Assembly: GCA_015486145.1 (NCBI GenBank)
Contig: WFSH01000132.1
Location: 1-11,636, forward strand
Length of the DNA: 11,636 nucleotides
Direction: 5' to 3'
From: Mesoaciditogaceae bacterium
Lineage (GTDB): Bacteria; Thermotogota; Thermotogae; Mesoaciditogales; Mesoaciditogaceae
The notes beneath the pieces are model-generated. The model ran no database searches. It saw only the letters and a program-made list of their open reading frames with translations, and was not told the origin of the DNA. Positions 1-7,420 of the stretch are shown here, piece by piece; the stretch's first letter is position 1; each line of letters begins with the position of its first letter. The position numbers and the translations under genes were made by a program.

Positions 1-150
1 CAATCCATTTGCTTTTGTACTGTGTTTGCCAGTTACGATCAGGGCTTTCTTGCCAAGCGGTTTGGAAAGCTTCTCAAGTTTATCGATACTGCCTGTGCCA
101 AAAACTACTCTTGTGGGAAGAAAATATTCGAAATTCTCAAAATCCTTCAT
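1..150 (-). CDS. Iron-containing alcohol dehydrogenase, N-terminal fragment
   Basis: Only the first 50 codons are inside the window; the gene continues past position 1. The start is ATG at 150-148, behind an SD-like GAGAGGTG about 7 bases upstream. The translation opens with KDFENFEYFLPTRVVFGTGS and continues to KALIVTGKHS. This is the characteristic beginning of group III (Fe-dependent) alcohol dehydrogenases: the Y-x-P-T-x-x-x-F-G-x-G segment, a helix, then the first Rossmann-like strand ending in a VTG turn. Such enzymes are cytoplasmic NAD(P)-dependent alcohol/aldehyde oxidoreductases; the metal ligands lie outside the window. The substrate (butanol, glycerol, 1,3-propanediol type) cannot be told from this part. 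It has its own extended -10 promoter and is divergent from the panG-panB operon. Confidence 0.85.
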   Translation of the reverse strand, partial: MKDFENFEYFLPTRVVFGTGSIDKLEKLSKPLGKKALIVTGKHSTKANGL

Positions 151-182
151 GCTCAACACCTCTCAAAAAGTACGTTTAGCTT

Positions 183-191
183 ATTATATCA
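183..191 (-). promoter_or_regulatory. Extended -10 promoter of the alcohol dehydrogenase gene
   Basis: Read on the minus strand the sequence is TGATATAAT: a perfect TATAAT (188-183) preceded by TG-N. No convincing -35 box lies 16-18 bases upstream. The expected transcription start is near 176, giving a leader of about 26 bases that contains the SD. Confidence 0.6.
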
Positions 192-242
192 CCTTTCCTT
201 CGGTAACATTTTTTGAATGATAGCATTCTTTGATATTTTAGT

Positions 243-259
243 ACCGCTTTTCAAGCGGT
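243..259. repeat. Short perfect inverted repeat (7-bp arms, 3-base loop)
   Basis: ACCGCTT, TTC, AAGCGGT. It lies between two divergent promoters and is downstream of no visible gene. The T-run starting about 8 bases later is too distant for a standard terminator. It could be a hairpin or a protein-binding site; function unknown. Confidence 0.45.
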
Positions 260-415
260 TAATGTAATTTTTTCGAAGTCCCGTCAGAACCGGATTCGCT
301 CTTTTATTGGAGTCTTTAACCACAACGTCTTCCTGAAAGTTCCGTTTGAAGAGATCCAGAGAGTTTGTAATGCCTTTGTTTTGAACACGTCAATCTAAAG
401 AAAATACAAAAATCA

Positions 416-424
416 TGTTATAAT
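416..424 (+). promoter_or_regulatory. Extended -10 promoter of the panG-panB-mscS-birA operon
   Basis: TGTTATAAT: a consensus TATAAT (419-424) with the TG-N extension and no good -35 hexamer at the normal distance. Transcription should begin near 431, only a few bases before the SD AAGGAGG (434-440), so the leader would be about 13 bases. That leaves no room for a riboswitch or attenuator. Confidence 0.6.
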
Positions 425-444
425 TTTGTGTAGAAGGAGGGTTC

Positions 445-1278
445 ATGTTGCGTTTCGACATAGTGGGTGCCGGGAAAGTTGGAAAGAATTTTGCTAAATT
501 TTTGGCGACAAACGGGCATGAAATTGGACATGTCGTTAACTCTTCGCTTGATTCATCAAAAAAAGCGGTGAAATTCATAGGTCAAGGAATTCCGACCACG
601 ATCGATAAAATTGGTAAATGTGATGTTCTCCTTATAGGAACGAGGGACGATGACATAAGACAGACTTTCTTGAAAATCCTAAGTATCTCAAAAAAGTTCA
701 AAGCCATAGGACATTTTAGCGGTGCTTATTCGTCCTTGCTTCTCAGAGAATGTGATCAGATCGGTATTGGAAGATTTTCCATCCACCCAAACGCTTCTTT
801 TGCGGATCCGGAAATATGGAAGGCCTTTTTTGATATTTATTTTGTCATAGAAGGAAACGAGAGAGGTAAAGAGTTGATCAAAAATTTGCTTCTTTCTCTA
901 AAATTGAAATTTGGGGAGATATCCGCGTCAAAAAAGCTTTTTTATCACGCAGGTGCCGTTTTCGCGTCGAATTTTATGGTTGCTCTGCTTTCCACGTCAA
1001 GGGAACTTTACACGATGTCCGGTCTCGATCAAAGGATAACGATTGAAATATCAAATTATCTTGCCAAGCAAGCGATTGAAAACGTTGAAAAGCTTGGACT
1101 TAAGGAAGCGATAACTGGTCCCGTGGCGCGAGGCGACATGCAACTCGTTCATGCCGAAGAAATGGCTCTTGAAGATTTTGCGCCCAAAATCGGACTTCTT
1201 TATCGTAAGTTCGTAGAAGTCTTGAAAGAGAGGGTGATCGAAGTTGAACGTGAGAAAATTGATCAAGATGAAAGGTAA
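445..1278 (+). CDS. panG: Rossmann-like/DUF2520 oxidoreductase, probable PanG-type ketopantoate reductase
   Basis: The 277-residue protein has an N-terminal NAD(P)-binding Rossmann fold (VGAGKVGKNFAKFL, residues 7-20) and a C-terminal helical DUF2520 domain. Seen family landmarks are SIHPNASF (112-119), YHAGAVFASNFMVAL (167-181) and TGPVARGD (224-231). From family knowledge, DUF2520 proteins include PanG, an alternative reductase that makes pantoate from ketopantoate with NADPH. The gene overlaps panB, which makes ketopantoate, by 35 bases, so that role is a strong inference but not proven. Ordinary PanE similarity is not obvious. The start is ATG 445, only 4 bases after AAGGAGG; the next codon, TTG 448, has better spacing and could be the true start (one residue fewer). 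It is the first gene of its operon and cytoplasmic. Confidence 0.8.
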   Translation: MLRFDIVGAGKVGKNFAKFLATNGHEIGHVVNSSLDSSKKAVKFIGQGIPTTIDKIGKCDVLLIGTRDDDIRQTFLKILSISKKFKAIGHFSGAYSSLLLRECDQIGIGRFSIHPNASFADPEIWKAFFDIYFVIEGNERGKELIKNLLLSLKLKFGEISASKKLFYHAGAVFASNFMVALLSTSRELYTMSGLDQRITIEISNYLAKQAIENVEKLGLKEAITGPVARGDMQLVHAEEMALEDFAPKIGLLYRKFVEVLKERVIEVEREKIDQDER

Positions 1279-2038
1279 AGAACCTATAACCATGGTCACC
1301 GCTTACGATTATTTCAGTGCCAAACTGTGTGAGCGAGCTCAAATCGATGTCATACTTGTGGGAGATTCGTTGGGTAATGTTGTGTTGGGATATGACACGA
1401 CTTTAAAGGTGGATATGGAAGACATGATCAGACATATCTCTGCAGTTAAACGGGGAGCCCCAAATTCTTTCATCGTTGGAGATATGCCTTTCATGTCTTA
1501 TCAAGCTTCTGACGAAGATGGTCTCAAAAACGCCGGTCGCTTGATGCGTGCCGGGGCAAACGCCATTAAACTTGAAGGTGGGAGAAGAGTGGCACCACTC
1601 ATTTCAAAACTGGTGGACGTTGGCATACCAGTTATGGGACACATAGGTTTCACTCCTCAGTCCGTCAACCAAATTGGAGGTTACCGCGTACAGGGAAAAG
1701 AGGAAGACGCTTACAGGATGATCGAAGAGGCGAAAATGCTTGAAGATTCGGGTGTCTTTTCGATCGTTCTTGAACTCACTGTGGAAGAAACTGCAAAAGA
1801 GATAACCGAATCCATATCAATTCCCACGATAGGAATTGGTGCTGGCAGATATTGTGATGGCCAAGTGCTCGTTTGGCACGATTTGCTAGGTGTGAATGAT
1901 GAGCACGTTCCGAAATTTGTTAAAAAATATGCAGACTTGTCCTCCGAAATTGAGCGTGCACTCAAACTTTACATATCCGATGTGAAAAATAGAACATTTC
2001 CGGAGGAAAAGCATTCATTCAGGAGGCATGAAAAATGA
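1244..2038 (+). CDS. panB: 3-methyl-2-oxobutanoate hydroxymethyltransferase (ketopantoate hydroxymethyltransferase)
   Basis: PanB transfers a hydroxymethyl group from 5,10-methylenetetrahydrofolate to 2-oxoisovalerate, giving ketopantoate, the first committed step toward pantothenate and CoA. The 264-residue TIM barrel matches the usual family length. Visible are MVTAYD (17-22), VGDSLG with metal ligand D41, VGDMPF with metal ligand D80, AIKLEGG with K109, GHIGFTPQ (132-139), the VLE segment with probable catalytic E177, and IGIGAG near 197-202. The start is TTG 1244, chosen because GGTGATC (1233-1239) is a very good SD 4 bases upstream and the resulting N-terminus (MNVRKLIKMKGKEPITMVTAYD) has the family shape. 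It overlaps panG by 35 bases and the mscS start by 4 (ATGA). No panC or panD is in the window. Confidence 0.95.
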   Translation: MNVRKLIKMKGKEPITMVTAYDYFSAKLCERAQIDVILVGDSLGNVVLGYDTTLKVDMEDMIRHISAVKRGAPNSFIVGDMPFMSYQASDEDGLKNAGRLMRAGANAIKLEGGRRVAPLISKLVDVGIPVMGHIGFTPQSVNQIGGYRVQGKEEDAYRMIEEAKMLEDSGVFSIVLELTVEETAKEITESISIPTIGIGAGRYCDGQVLVWHDLLGVNDEHVPKFVKKYADLSSEIERALKLYISDVKNRTFPEEKHSFRRHEK

Positions 2039-2949
2039 CGTCTTCTGCGACGATCGTTACCAATTCTTTCATATCGTTCAAGGATTTCTTTTTTTTGTAC
2101 GGTATCAAAATAATAGTTGCGATCGTGATTTTCATAGTGGCTTATTACCTCGCCAAATATGTATTCAAAGTTGTGGAAGCATCCACAAGGAAGTTGAAAA
2201 AGCCGATAAGATATCCCAACACTGTCAAACTCATTTTGAGATCTGTTTTCTTTTTCATAGCATCCATGATAGTGATTGGGATGTTCAACATAAATCTTTG
2301 GCCACTTCTCACAAGTCTTGGTGTTTTAGGCTTGATAGTTGGTCTTGCCCTTCAGCAACCACTTGGAAATTTTTTCAGTGGGTTGATGATCATCGTAACT
2401 GATGCGGTGAATGAAGGAGAAAGTTTAGATATAGGAGGTGTAAGTGGCACAATTTATGCCATAAAGCTTAATCATACGGTGATCGACACGTGGGACGGAA
2501 AACGCATTTACATACCCAACACCACAGTGTGGTCTTCGAAGGTTACCAAATTTTGGCCCAAAGTGGCACGCAGAATTGACATGTCGGTGGGGGTTTCATA
2601 CGAATTAAGCGCAGAAGATCTCAAGCGCACCATGGAGATATTTCAAAAGGTTTTAAACGAGGAACCCTTGGTCTACAAGGGAAACAATTATTCCAAAGAG
2701 ATGAATTACGGGCCAGTAAGTAACCAGGTTACCTTCGACGGATTTGGAGCTTCTTCCATAAATTTTACCCTTCGCTTTTGGGTGCTTCGTGAAAACTACT
2801 TTGATGCGGTTAAAAACGTTGGGATTTCCATTTATCGTGAGCTTAACGCCGCAGGAATAAGTATACCGTACAATCAGTTAGACGTTCACGTTGATGGAAA
2901 AGTTGAAAACATATCGTTCAGTGATTCAAAGGCGGAGGATAAGGATTGA
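2035..2949 (+). CDS. mscS: MscS-family mechanosensitive ion channel
   Basis: Small-conductance mechanosensitive channel of the inner membrane, which opens under membrane tension to release solutes on hypo-osmotic shock. The 304-residue protein has TM1 at about 22-44, TM2 at 64-84 and the pore helix TM3 from about 94. The pore helix is Gly/Ala-rich (GVLGLIVGLALQQPLGNFFSGL) as in MscS. It is followed by the beta domain (IVTDAVNEGESLDIGGVSGTI, 120-140, and IPNTTVWSSKVTKFWP, 160-175) and an alpha/beta C-terminal domain ending in IPYNQLDVHV (277-286), the counterpart of the usual IPFPQxDVHV. The start is ATG 2035, 8 bases after AGGAGG, overlapping the panB stop as ATGA. The stop overlaps the birA start as TTGA. 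A link to the vitamin genes around it is not evident. Confidence 0.93.
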   Translation: MTSSATIVTNSFISFKDFFFLYGIKIIVAIVIFIVAYYLAKYVFKVVEASTRKLKKPIRYPNTVKLILRSVFFFIASMIVIGMFNINLWPLLTSLGVLGLIVGLALQQPLGNFFSGLMIIVTDAVNEGESLDIGGVSGTIYAIKLNHTVIDTWDGKRIYIPNTTVWSSKVTKFWPKVARRIDMSVGVSYELSAEDLKRTMEIFQKVLNEEPLVYKGNNYSKEMNYGPVSNQVTFDGFGASSINFTLRFWVLRENYFDAVKNVGISIYRELNAAGISIPYNQLDVHVDGKVENISFSDSKAEDKD

Positions 2950-3662
2950 TTTCGAGAATATACGCTTACGATACCTTGAATTCCACAAATGATCTTGCAA
3001 AAAAGAAAGCCTCAGAACTCAAAAGCGGAGACATAGTTTGGGCACTCGTTCAAACTAATGGACATGGCAAAAGCGCAAAAAGCTGGTACTCACCCAAAGG
3101 AGGATTGTGGTTTTCAATAATTTTCAAACCACAACGGTTGCCAAAAGATCCAAACATTTACACCAAAATGGCTTCAGTTGCTGTTGTTAACGTCTTAAAA
3201 AAATTCAAGATCAAAGGAGTGGGTGTGAAATGGCCAAACGACATATATTATGGCAAAAAAAAATTGGGTGGCATACTGACTGAAATTATGAGCTATAACA
3301 AAGAACACACGGTGATTGTGGGAGTGGGACTAAACGTTATGAACGATCTGCCAGACGAACTTCAAAACGCGACCTCTTTGCTTGAGATTACGGGTGAAAG
3401 AATAAGTGTTTGTCAACTTCTCAAAAGAATATCTTCTGAAATAAAGAGGTTGTACAACTTCATCACTTCTGGAAAGCGAAACGTCATCACCAATTTGTGG
3501 AGAAATGCGGTAATCACAAAAAGGGGGACGACCGTAAAAGTAGTTGAAAACGGGGGAAAATCATACCATGCCACCGTCGTACGAGTGTTATCCAACTCTT
3601 TGATCGTTGAGCATGATGGAGTGAGAGAAAGGGTTCAACCTTCAGAAATATTTCTCGATTGA
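2946..3662 (+). CDS. birA: Biotin--[acetyl-CoA-carboxylase] ligase, short form without DNA-binding domain
   Basis: Activates biotin with ATP to biotinyl-5'-AMP and attaches it to the lysine of biotin carboxyl carrier proteins. The 238-residue protein has only the catalytic and C-terminal domains; there is no N-terminal winged helix, so it should not act as a biotin repressor (group I ligase). Visible are the LNSTNDLAK substrate segment (11-19), the adenylate-binding loop region QTNGHGKSAKSW (36-47), KWPNDI (95-100), KKLGGILTE with K107, VGVGLN (125-130), and an SH3-like C-terminus from about 190. The usual GRGRxGRxW loop reads GHGKSAKSW, so several glycine/arginine positions differ. The start is TTG 2946, 7 bases after GGAGG and overlapping the mscS stop. 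Its 3' end overlaps the convergent rpe gene by 28 bases. Confidence 0.92.
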   Translation: MISRIYAYDTLNSTNDLAKKKASELKSGDIVWALVQTNGHGKSAKSWYSPKGGLWFSIIFKPQRLPKDPNIYTKMASVAVVNVLKKFKIKGVGVKWPNDIYYGKKKLGGILTEIMSYNKEHTVIVGVGLNVMNDLPDELQNATSLLEITGERISVCQLLKRISSEIKRLYNFITSGKRNVITNLWRNAVITKRGTTVKVVENGGKSYHATVVRVLSNSLIVEHDGVRERVQPSEIFLD

Positions 3663-4303
3663 CCTTTCAAAATTTTGACAGCTTCAACCGGATCATCCGA
3701 GCCAAAAATATAACTTCCCGCTACCAATATATCAGCCCCCGCGTTCACAACAGATTCAAATGTTTCTTCGTTTATTCCCCCATCAACCTCAATCTTGAAT
3801 GTTAAGCCCGTTTCCTTCTTTATATCGTTCAATTTTCTTATTTTGTTCAAAACATTAGGAATGAATTTCTGGCCACCAAAACCGGGATTGACGCTCATAA
3901 CGAGTACACCGTCCACATCCATTATGATATCCTCTAAGAGTTCAACCGAAGTGTGTGGATTCAAAGCCACAAATGCCTTAACTTCTTTCTCTTTTATTCT
4001 TTGAATTAAACGATGCAAATGATAAGTGGTTTCATAATGAACTGTGACTATTTCCGAGATCTCACAGAATTCGTCGACAAGACTTTCTGGATTCTCAACC
4101 ATGAGGTGTGAATCGAGTGGAAGATCCGTCACACTTTTTACCGCTCTTGCGACGATATATCCAAACGTTAAATTCGGAACGAAATGTCCATCCATCACAT
4201 CTATGTGAACGTAATTGGCAACGTCCTCGATTTTTTTTACCTCCACACCGAGTTTCGAAAAATCAGCGGCAAGTATGGATGGAGAAACCTCTATTTTTCT
4301 CAA
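3635..4303 (-). CDS. rpe: Ribulose-phosphate 3-epimerase
   Basis: Interconverts D-ribulose 5-phosphate and D-xylulose 5-phosphate in the pentose phosphate pathway. The 222-residue TIM barrel is of normal length. Key residues are visible: S9 in SPSILAADF, metal ligands H33 and D35 in HIDVMDGHFVPN (33-44), H66 in DSHLMV (64-69), and D174 in EVDGGIN (172-178), giving the catalytic pair D35/D174. The phosphate-binding segment MSVNPGFGGQKF (136-147) is also present. The start is TTG 4303-4301, with the SD-like AAAGGGGGAA just upstream; it overlaps the rsgA stop as TTGA, so it is probably translated by coupling. It is the last gene of its operon, with no terminator before the convergent birA. Confidence 0.96.
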   Translation of the reverse strand: MRKIEVSPSILAADFSKLGVEVKKIEDVANYVHIDVMDGHFVPNLTFGYIVARAVKSVTDLPLDSHLMVENPESLVDEFCEISEIVTVHYETTYHLHRLIQRIKEKEVKAFVALNPHTSVELLEDIIMDVDGVLVMSVNPGFGGQKFIPNVLNKIRKLNDIKKETGLTFKIEVDGGINEETFESVVNAGADILVAGSYIFGSDDPVEAVKILKGQSRNISEG

Positions 4304-5166
4304 TTTGTTCCCCCTTTCCTCACTTCATTCAGGATTTCCAAATAGCTCTTATAACGGCTCTCAGGGATCTTTCCCAATTTAACCAACTCTTTAACGTGGC
4401 ATCCTGGTTCGGCGTCGTGAACACAGTCGTCGAAAGTACACATCTCCGATGCCAATTTTATTTCCGGAAAGAGTTCCTGAACTTCCAACGGGATGGTCTC
4501 TCTGAAATTCACACTTATAAAGCCCGGGCTGTCCAAAACGAATCCATCTCCTTCCAACTCCAAAAGTGAAACCGCGGATGTCGTGTGTTGTCCCATGTTG
4601 GTGGCAGTTGAAACTTCACCGGTCTTGAGGTTCAAATTGAATATTTTGTTTAGCAAAGAGGATTTTCCAACGCCAGAGGGTCCTGTAAACACCGATACAC
4701 GCCCTTTCAATTTTTTTTTGAGATCGTCCACTCCCTCACCTGTTATCGTACTCGTAAAGAGCGTTTCGTATGATGAATAAGTCCATTTGAATTTTTCGAT
4801 GTTTTCATTTGTGGTTATGTCCAGCTTGTTCAACACGAGCAAGATATCAACTTTTGAAAGTGCAACAGCAGCCACGAGCCTATCTATCGTGGAAAACCGA
4901 ACATCTGGTTTGGATATTGAGACGACCACAACTGCCGTGTCAACGTTTGTAACTTTTGGCCTTTTAAGCGTTACACCCCTTGGAAATATCGACTCTATTC
5001 TTCCACGATCACCAGTTATTGTGTATTCAACATGATCCCCGACCATTGGCTTCGTTTTAGAGAGCTTAAATCTTCCTCTCAAGGTGCAAAGGGTTTTCAA
5101 GTCCTCTTTGTCGTCTTTCACGACCACAAAGTTTGAGTGAAAGCTGACGATCGTACCAGTTCTCAA
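4300..5166 (-). CDS. rsgA: Ribosome small subunit-dependent GTPase A
   Basis: Circularly permuted GTPase that checks late 30S subunit maturation. With the chosen start the protein has 288 residues: an N-terminal OB fold (2-70), then G4 NKLD (113-116), G1 GPSGVGKS (162-169), the switch segment GQHTT (192-196), G3 DSPG (212-215), and a C-terminal zinc knuckle C243-x4-C248-x-H250-x5-C256. The order G4-G1-G3 is the family hallmark. A longer frame runs from ATG 5193. I prefer TTG 5166-5164 because AGAAGGAG sits 6 bases before it, it makes a TTGA overlap with the rlmN stop as at the next junction, and the protein then begins MRTGTIVSFHSNF, the expected first OB strand. Confidence 0.95.
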   Translation of the reverse strand: MRTGTIVSFHSNFVVVKDDKEDLKTLCTLRGRFKLSKTKPMVGDHVEYTITGDRGRIESIFPRGVTLKRPKVTNVDTAVVVVSISKPDVRFSTIDRLVAAVALSKVDILLVLNKLDITTNENIEKFKWTYSSYETLFTSTITGEGVDDLKKKLKGRVSVFTGPSGVGKSSLLNKIFNLNLKTGEVSTATNMGQHTTSAVSLLELEGDGFVLDSPGFISVNFRETIPLEVQELFPEIKLASEMCTFDDCVHDAEPGCHVKELVKLGKIPESRYKSYLEILNEVRKGGTN

Positions 5167-6188
5167 AGCATTCTCCTTCTGAGTTGTCCACATGCAGCGT
5201 CTATGTCTGACCCTTTTTCCACCCTTATAACCGCTTCGAGACCATGTGATTTCAGAAATTCCTCGAAATGTTTTGCTTTGTCTGATGGAGTACGTTTGAA
5301 TTTACTACCCGTTTCATTGTACGATATGAGATTCACGTTGCACTTTATGCCTTTGAGGATTTCGACGAGTTCCAAAGCGTCCTCGATCGAGTCGTTGAAT
5401 CCCTCAAAAAGGATGTATTCAAAAGTCACACGACGATTCTTGATGGATTGGTATTCCCGCACAGCGTTGAGAAGGGCTGAAAGTGGGTACTTTCGGTTGA
5501 TGGGCATTATTTGGGAACGTTTTTCATCGTTAGGTGCGTGAAGTGAAACTGAAAGTACCACATCCAAGGGTTCGGTCGCGAGTTTTTTAATTCCTTCCAC
5601 GACGCCAGCTGTTGAAATGGATATCCGCCGTTGACTTATCTTCAAAGCTTTTGGATTCACCATAACGTGAATTGCACGCATAACTTCGTCATAATTGAGC
5701 ATGGGTTCTCCCATTCCCATGAAGACGACATTTCCAATTCTCACTTTGGCAAATTTTTCCATACCAAGTATTTGGGAGAGTATTTCGCCGGACGTTAGAT
5801 CTCTCACAAACCCAGATTTCCCGGTTGCACAAAATTCGCAGCCGAGAGCGCAACCAACCTGAGACGATACACATGCACTCATTCGATCTGAGTAGCGTAG
5901 CAAAACGGATTCCACTGTGCTTTCGTCGTCGTACTTCCATAAAAACTTCATCGTTCCGTCCTTCGATTGCACGGTTGTCACGAGTTCTGGGAACTTCAAC
6001 TCAAAACGTTGGGAAAGTCTCTCACGTAGTTTTTTGGACAGGTTGGTCATGACTGCAAAACTTGAAGCCTTCTTCTTATAAATCCAATCGAATATCTGAG
6101 TTACCCTGTACGGTTCTATCTTTTCACGTTCAAGCCTTTTTCTCAAACCATCGTAATCGTAATCAAGCACGTTTTCCAAAGTTTTCAC
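5163..6188 (-). CDS. rlmN: Dual-specificity 23S rRNA/tRNA adenine-C2 methyltransferase
   Basis: Radical-SAM enzyme that methylates C2 of A2503 in 23S rRNA and of A37 in some tRNAs. The 341-residue length is typical. The iron-sulfur cluster motif is C113-x3-C117-x2-C120 (VGCALGCEFCATG). The methyl-carrying and resolving cysteines are C333 (DAACGQL) and C106 (SACVSSQ), which keep the spacing known from the E. coli enzyme. Also visible are the SAM-binding MGMGEPMLNY (157-166) and the ISISTAGVV and VSLHAPND strands. The start is GTG 6188-6186, overlapping the rsmB stop as GTGA, with a weak AAAAGG SD, so translation is probably coupled to rsmB. RlmN with functional cysteines should be active. Confidence 0.96.
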   Translation of the reverse strand: MKTLENVLDYDYDGLRKRLEREKIEPYRVTQIFDWIYKKKASSFAVMTNLSKKLRERLSQRFELKFPELVTTVQSKDGTMKFLWKYDDESTVESVLLRYSDRMSACVSSQVGCALGCEFCATGKSGFVRDLTSGEILSQILGMEKFAKVRIGNVVFMGMGEPMLNYDEVMRAIHVMVNPKALKISQRRISISTAGVVEGIKKLATEPLDVVLSVSLHAPNDEKRSQIMPINRKYPLSALLNAVREYQSIKNRRVTFEYILFEGFNDSIEDALELVEILKGIKCNVNLISYNETGSKFKRTPSDKAKHFEEFLKSHGLEAVIRVEKGSDIDAACGQLRRRML

Positions 6189-7420
6189 AACCTTTTGATC
6201 TTTGATATGTAAAATCCATCCACATATCTTAAAAGTTGAACTCCCAAACCGTTGAAAGAAAACGGGAGAGTGCCGTCAAATGGATCTACCGTCACCGCGT
6301 CATCGTGCCGAGATACAAAATTGAAGATCACATCGTCCGTTTCAGCTTTGGTGACCGTGCAAACCGAGTAAACTAATTCTCCTTGAGGTTTAACCATTCT
6401 CCACAAATTCTCGAGCATTTTCAATTGAATGTCAGATTTTTTTTCAACGTCGTCTTCTTTCAATCTCAGCAGAAGATCGGGATGTTTCCCAATGGTACCC
6501 AAAGCTGTGCAGGGTGCATCTAAAAGCACTTTATCAAATTTGGCATTCAACGTTTTTCCTGCATATTTTAGCACATCAAAATTCATCACTTCTTGGGGGA
6601 ACAAACCAAGTCTTTGAAAATTTGAGGTCGCCATTTCCGTTTTTTTCGCGTTCACATCGTTGTAGATCACATTTGCCTTTCGTTCAATTTGAAGGATATG
6701 TGTGGTTTTTGTGCCAACGCCTCCACACGCATCCAATATTTTTTCGTTCCTTTTCGGGGATATGGAAATGCCAACCAACTGGGAAGATTCATCTTGAAAT
6801 GTAAATTTTCCTCGTTTAAAAAGGCCGTTTTTGAGATTCATGCCATTCTTGCAAATCACTCCCCACGGTGAATAATTCATGGTTCGGCACTCGACAAAAT
6901 CGGATAACTCTCTCAGTAGTTTGTCTCTTCCAATTTTGACCGCTCTCAAAGAGAGTTCATGACCGTTAGATTTTTCCATGAAAAGTGCCATATTTTTGCC
7001 CAAATCTCTTTCAAGAGTTTTTTGAAGCCAATCAGGCAGAGAAAAGCCTAAATTTATTTTCTCAGATGACGATGAGATCTTTCTGAGTATCGCATTCACG
7101 AGTCCCTTTAGTTCCCGAGGTGCCATTTTTGTGTACTCATCAACTGTGGCATACGCTGGCACGTCAGTTTTCAAAATTTCGTAAGCTCCTAACCTCAATA
7201 TGTTTCGTACTCTCTGGGGAGTCTTGGTGTTCTTTCTCAACAAGAGATCAATTTCCCTATCAATCGAGAATAAAAATCTGAGAGTTCCGTAGACTATTTT
7301 TCTAACAAAACCACGATCCGCTTTATCAAGCGGATCGGTAATTTTCCAGAGTTCTTGGGATACGAAAGCACGTTTGACGCTACTTTCGAATATTTTCAGG
7401 GCAACACGCCGCGCATTCAT
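6185..7420 (-). CDS. rsmB: 16S rRNA (cytosine-967-C5)-methyltransferase
   Basis: Methylates C967 of 16S rRNA with SAM. The 411-residue protein is a little shorter than the usual 430-450. Residues 1-120 form the NusB-like RNA-binding domain (ARRVALKIF, IVYGTLR, ILRLGAYEI, YATVDEYTKMA, GLVNAILRKI). The Rossmann methyltransferase follows: FQDESSQLVG (208-217), motif I ILDACGGVGTKTTH (228-241), motif IV LLDAPCTALGTIGKHPD (299-315) with C304, and motif VI YSVCTVTKAE (351-360) with the catalytic C354. Motif I reads ACGGVGTK instead of the common CAAPGGK, a mild variation. The start is ATG 7420-7418, overlapping the metallopeptidase stop as ATGA; no clear SD is seen, so it probably relies on coupling. 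Confidence 0.95.
   Translation of the reverse strand: MNARRVALKIFESSVKRAFVSQELWKITDPLDKADRGFVRKIVYGTLRFLFSIDREIDLLLRKNTKTPQRVRNILRLGAYEILKTDVPAYATVDEYTKMAPRELKGLVNAILRKISSSSEKINLGFSLPDWLQKTLERDLGKNMALFMEKSNGHELSLRAVKIGRDKLLRELSDFVECRTMNYSPWGVICKNGMNLKNGLFKRGKFTFQDESSQLVGISISPKRNEKILDACGGVGTKTTHILQIERKANVIYNDVNAKKTEMATSNFQRLGLFPQEVMNFDVLKYAGKTLNAKFDKVLLDAPCTALGTIGKHPDLLLRLKEDDVEKKSDIQLKMLENLWRMVKPQGELVYSVCTVTKAETDDVIFNFVSRHDDAVTVDPFDGTLPFSFNGLGVQLLRYVDGFYISKIKRL

Larger units (their letters stand above)
151..444. other. Divergent intergenic region
   Basis: This gap separates the minus-strand dehydrogenase from the plus-strand panG operon. It holds the two outward-facing extended -10 promoters (183-191 minus and 416-424 plus) and a perfect inverted repeat at 243-259. 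A minus-strand frame is open from 389 to 192 but has no usable start codon, so I do not call a gene. Confidence 0.6.

Noticed and set aside
189..389. Minus-strand frame of 66 open codons with protein-like composition between the two divergent promoters
   Set aside because: It has no ATG, GTG or TTG near its 5' end and no SD, ends inside the dehydrogenase promoter, and an open stretch of this length is expected by chance.
5167..5193. Longer rsgA start at ATG 5193 (nine extra codons)
   Set aside because: It has no SD at a suitable distance, while TTG 5166 has AGAAGGAG 6 bases upstream and a TTGA overlap with rlmN.
6181..6192. 12-base word GTTTTCACAACC also present at 11526-11537
   Set aside because: A few shared 12-mers are expected by chance in a window of this size, and one copy is simply the start of rlmN.
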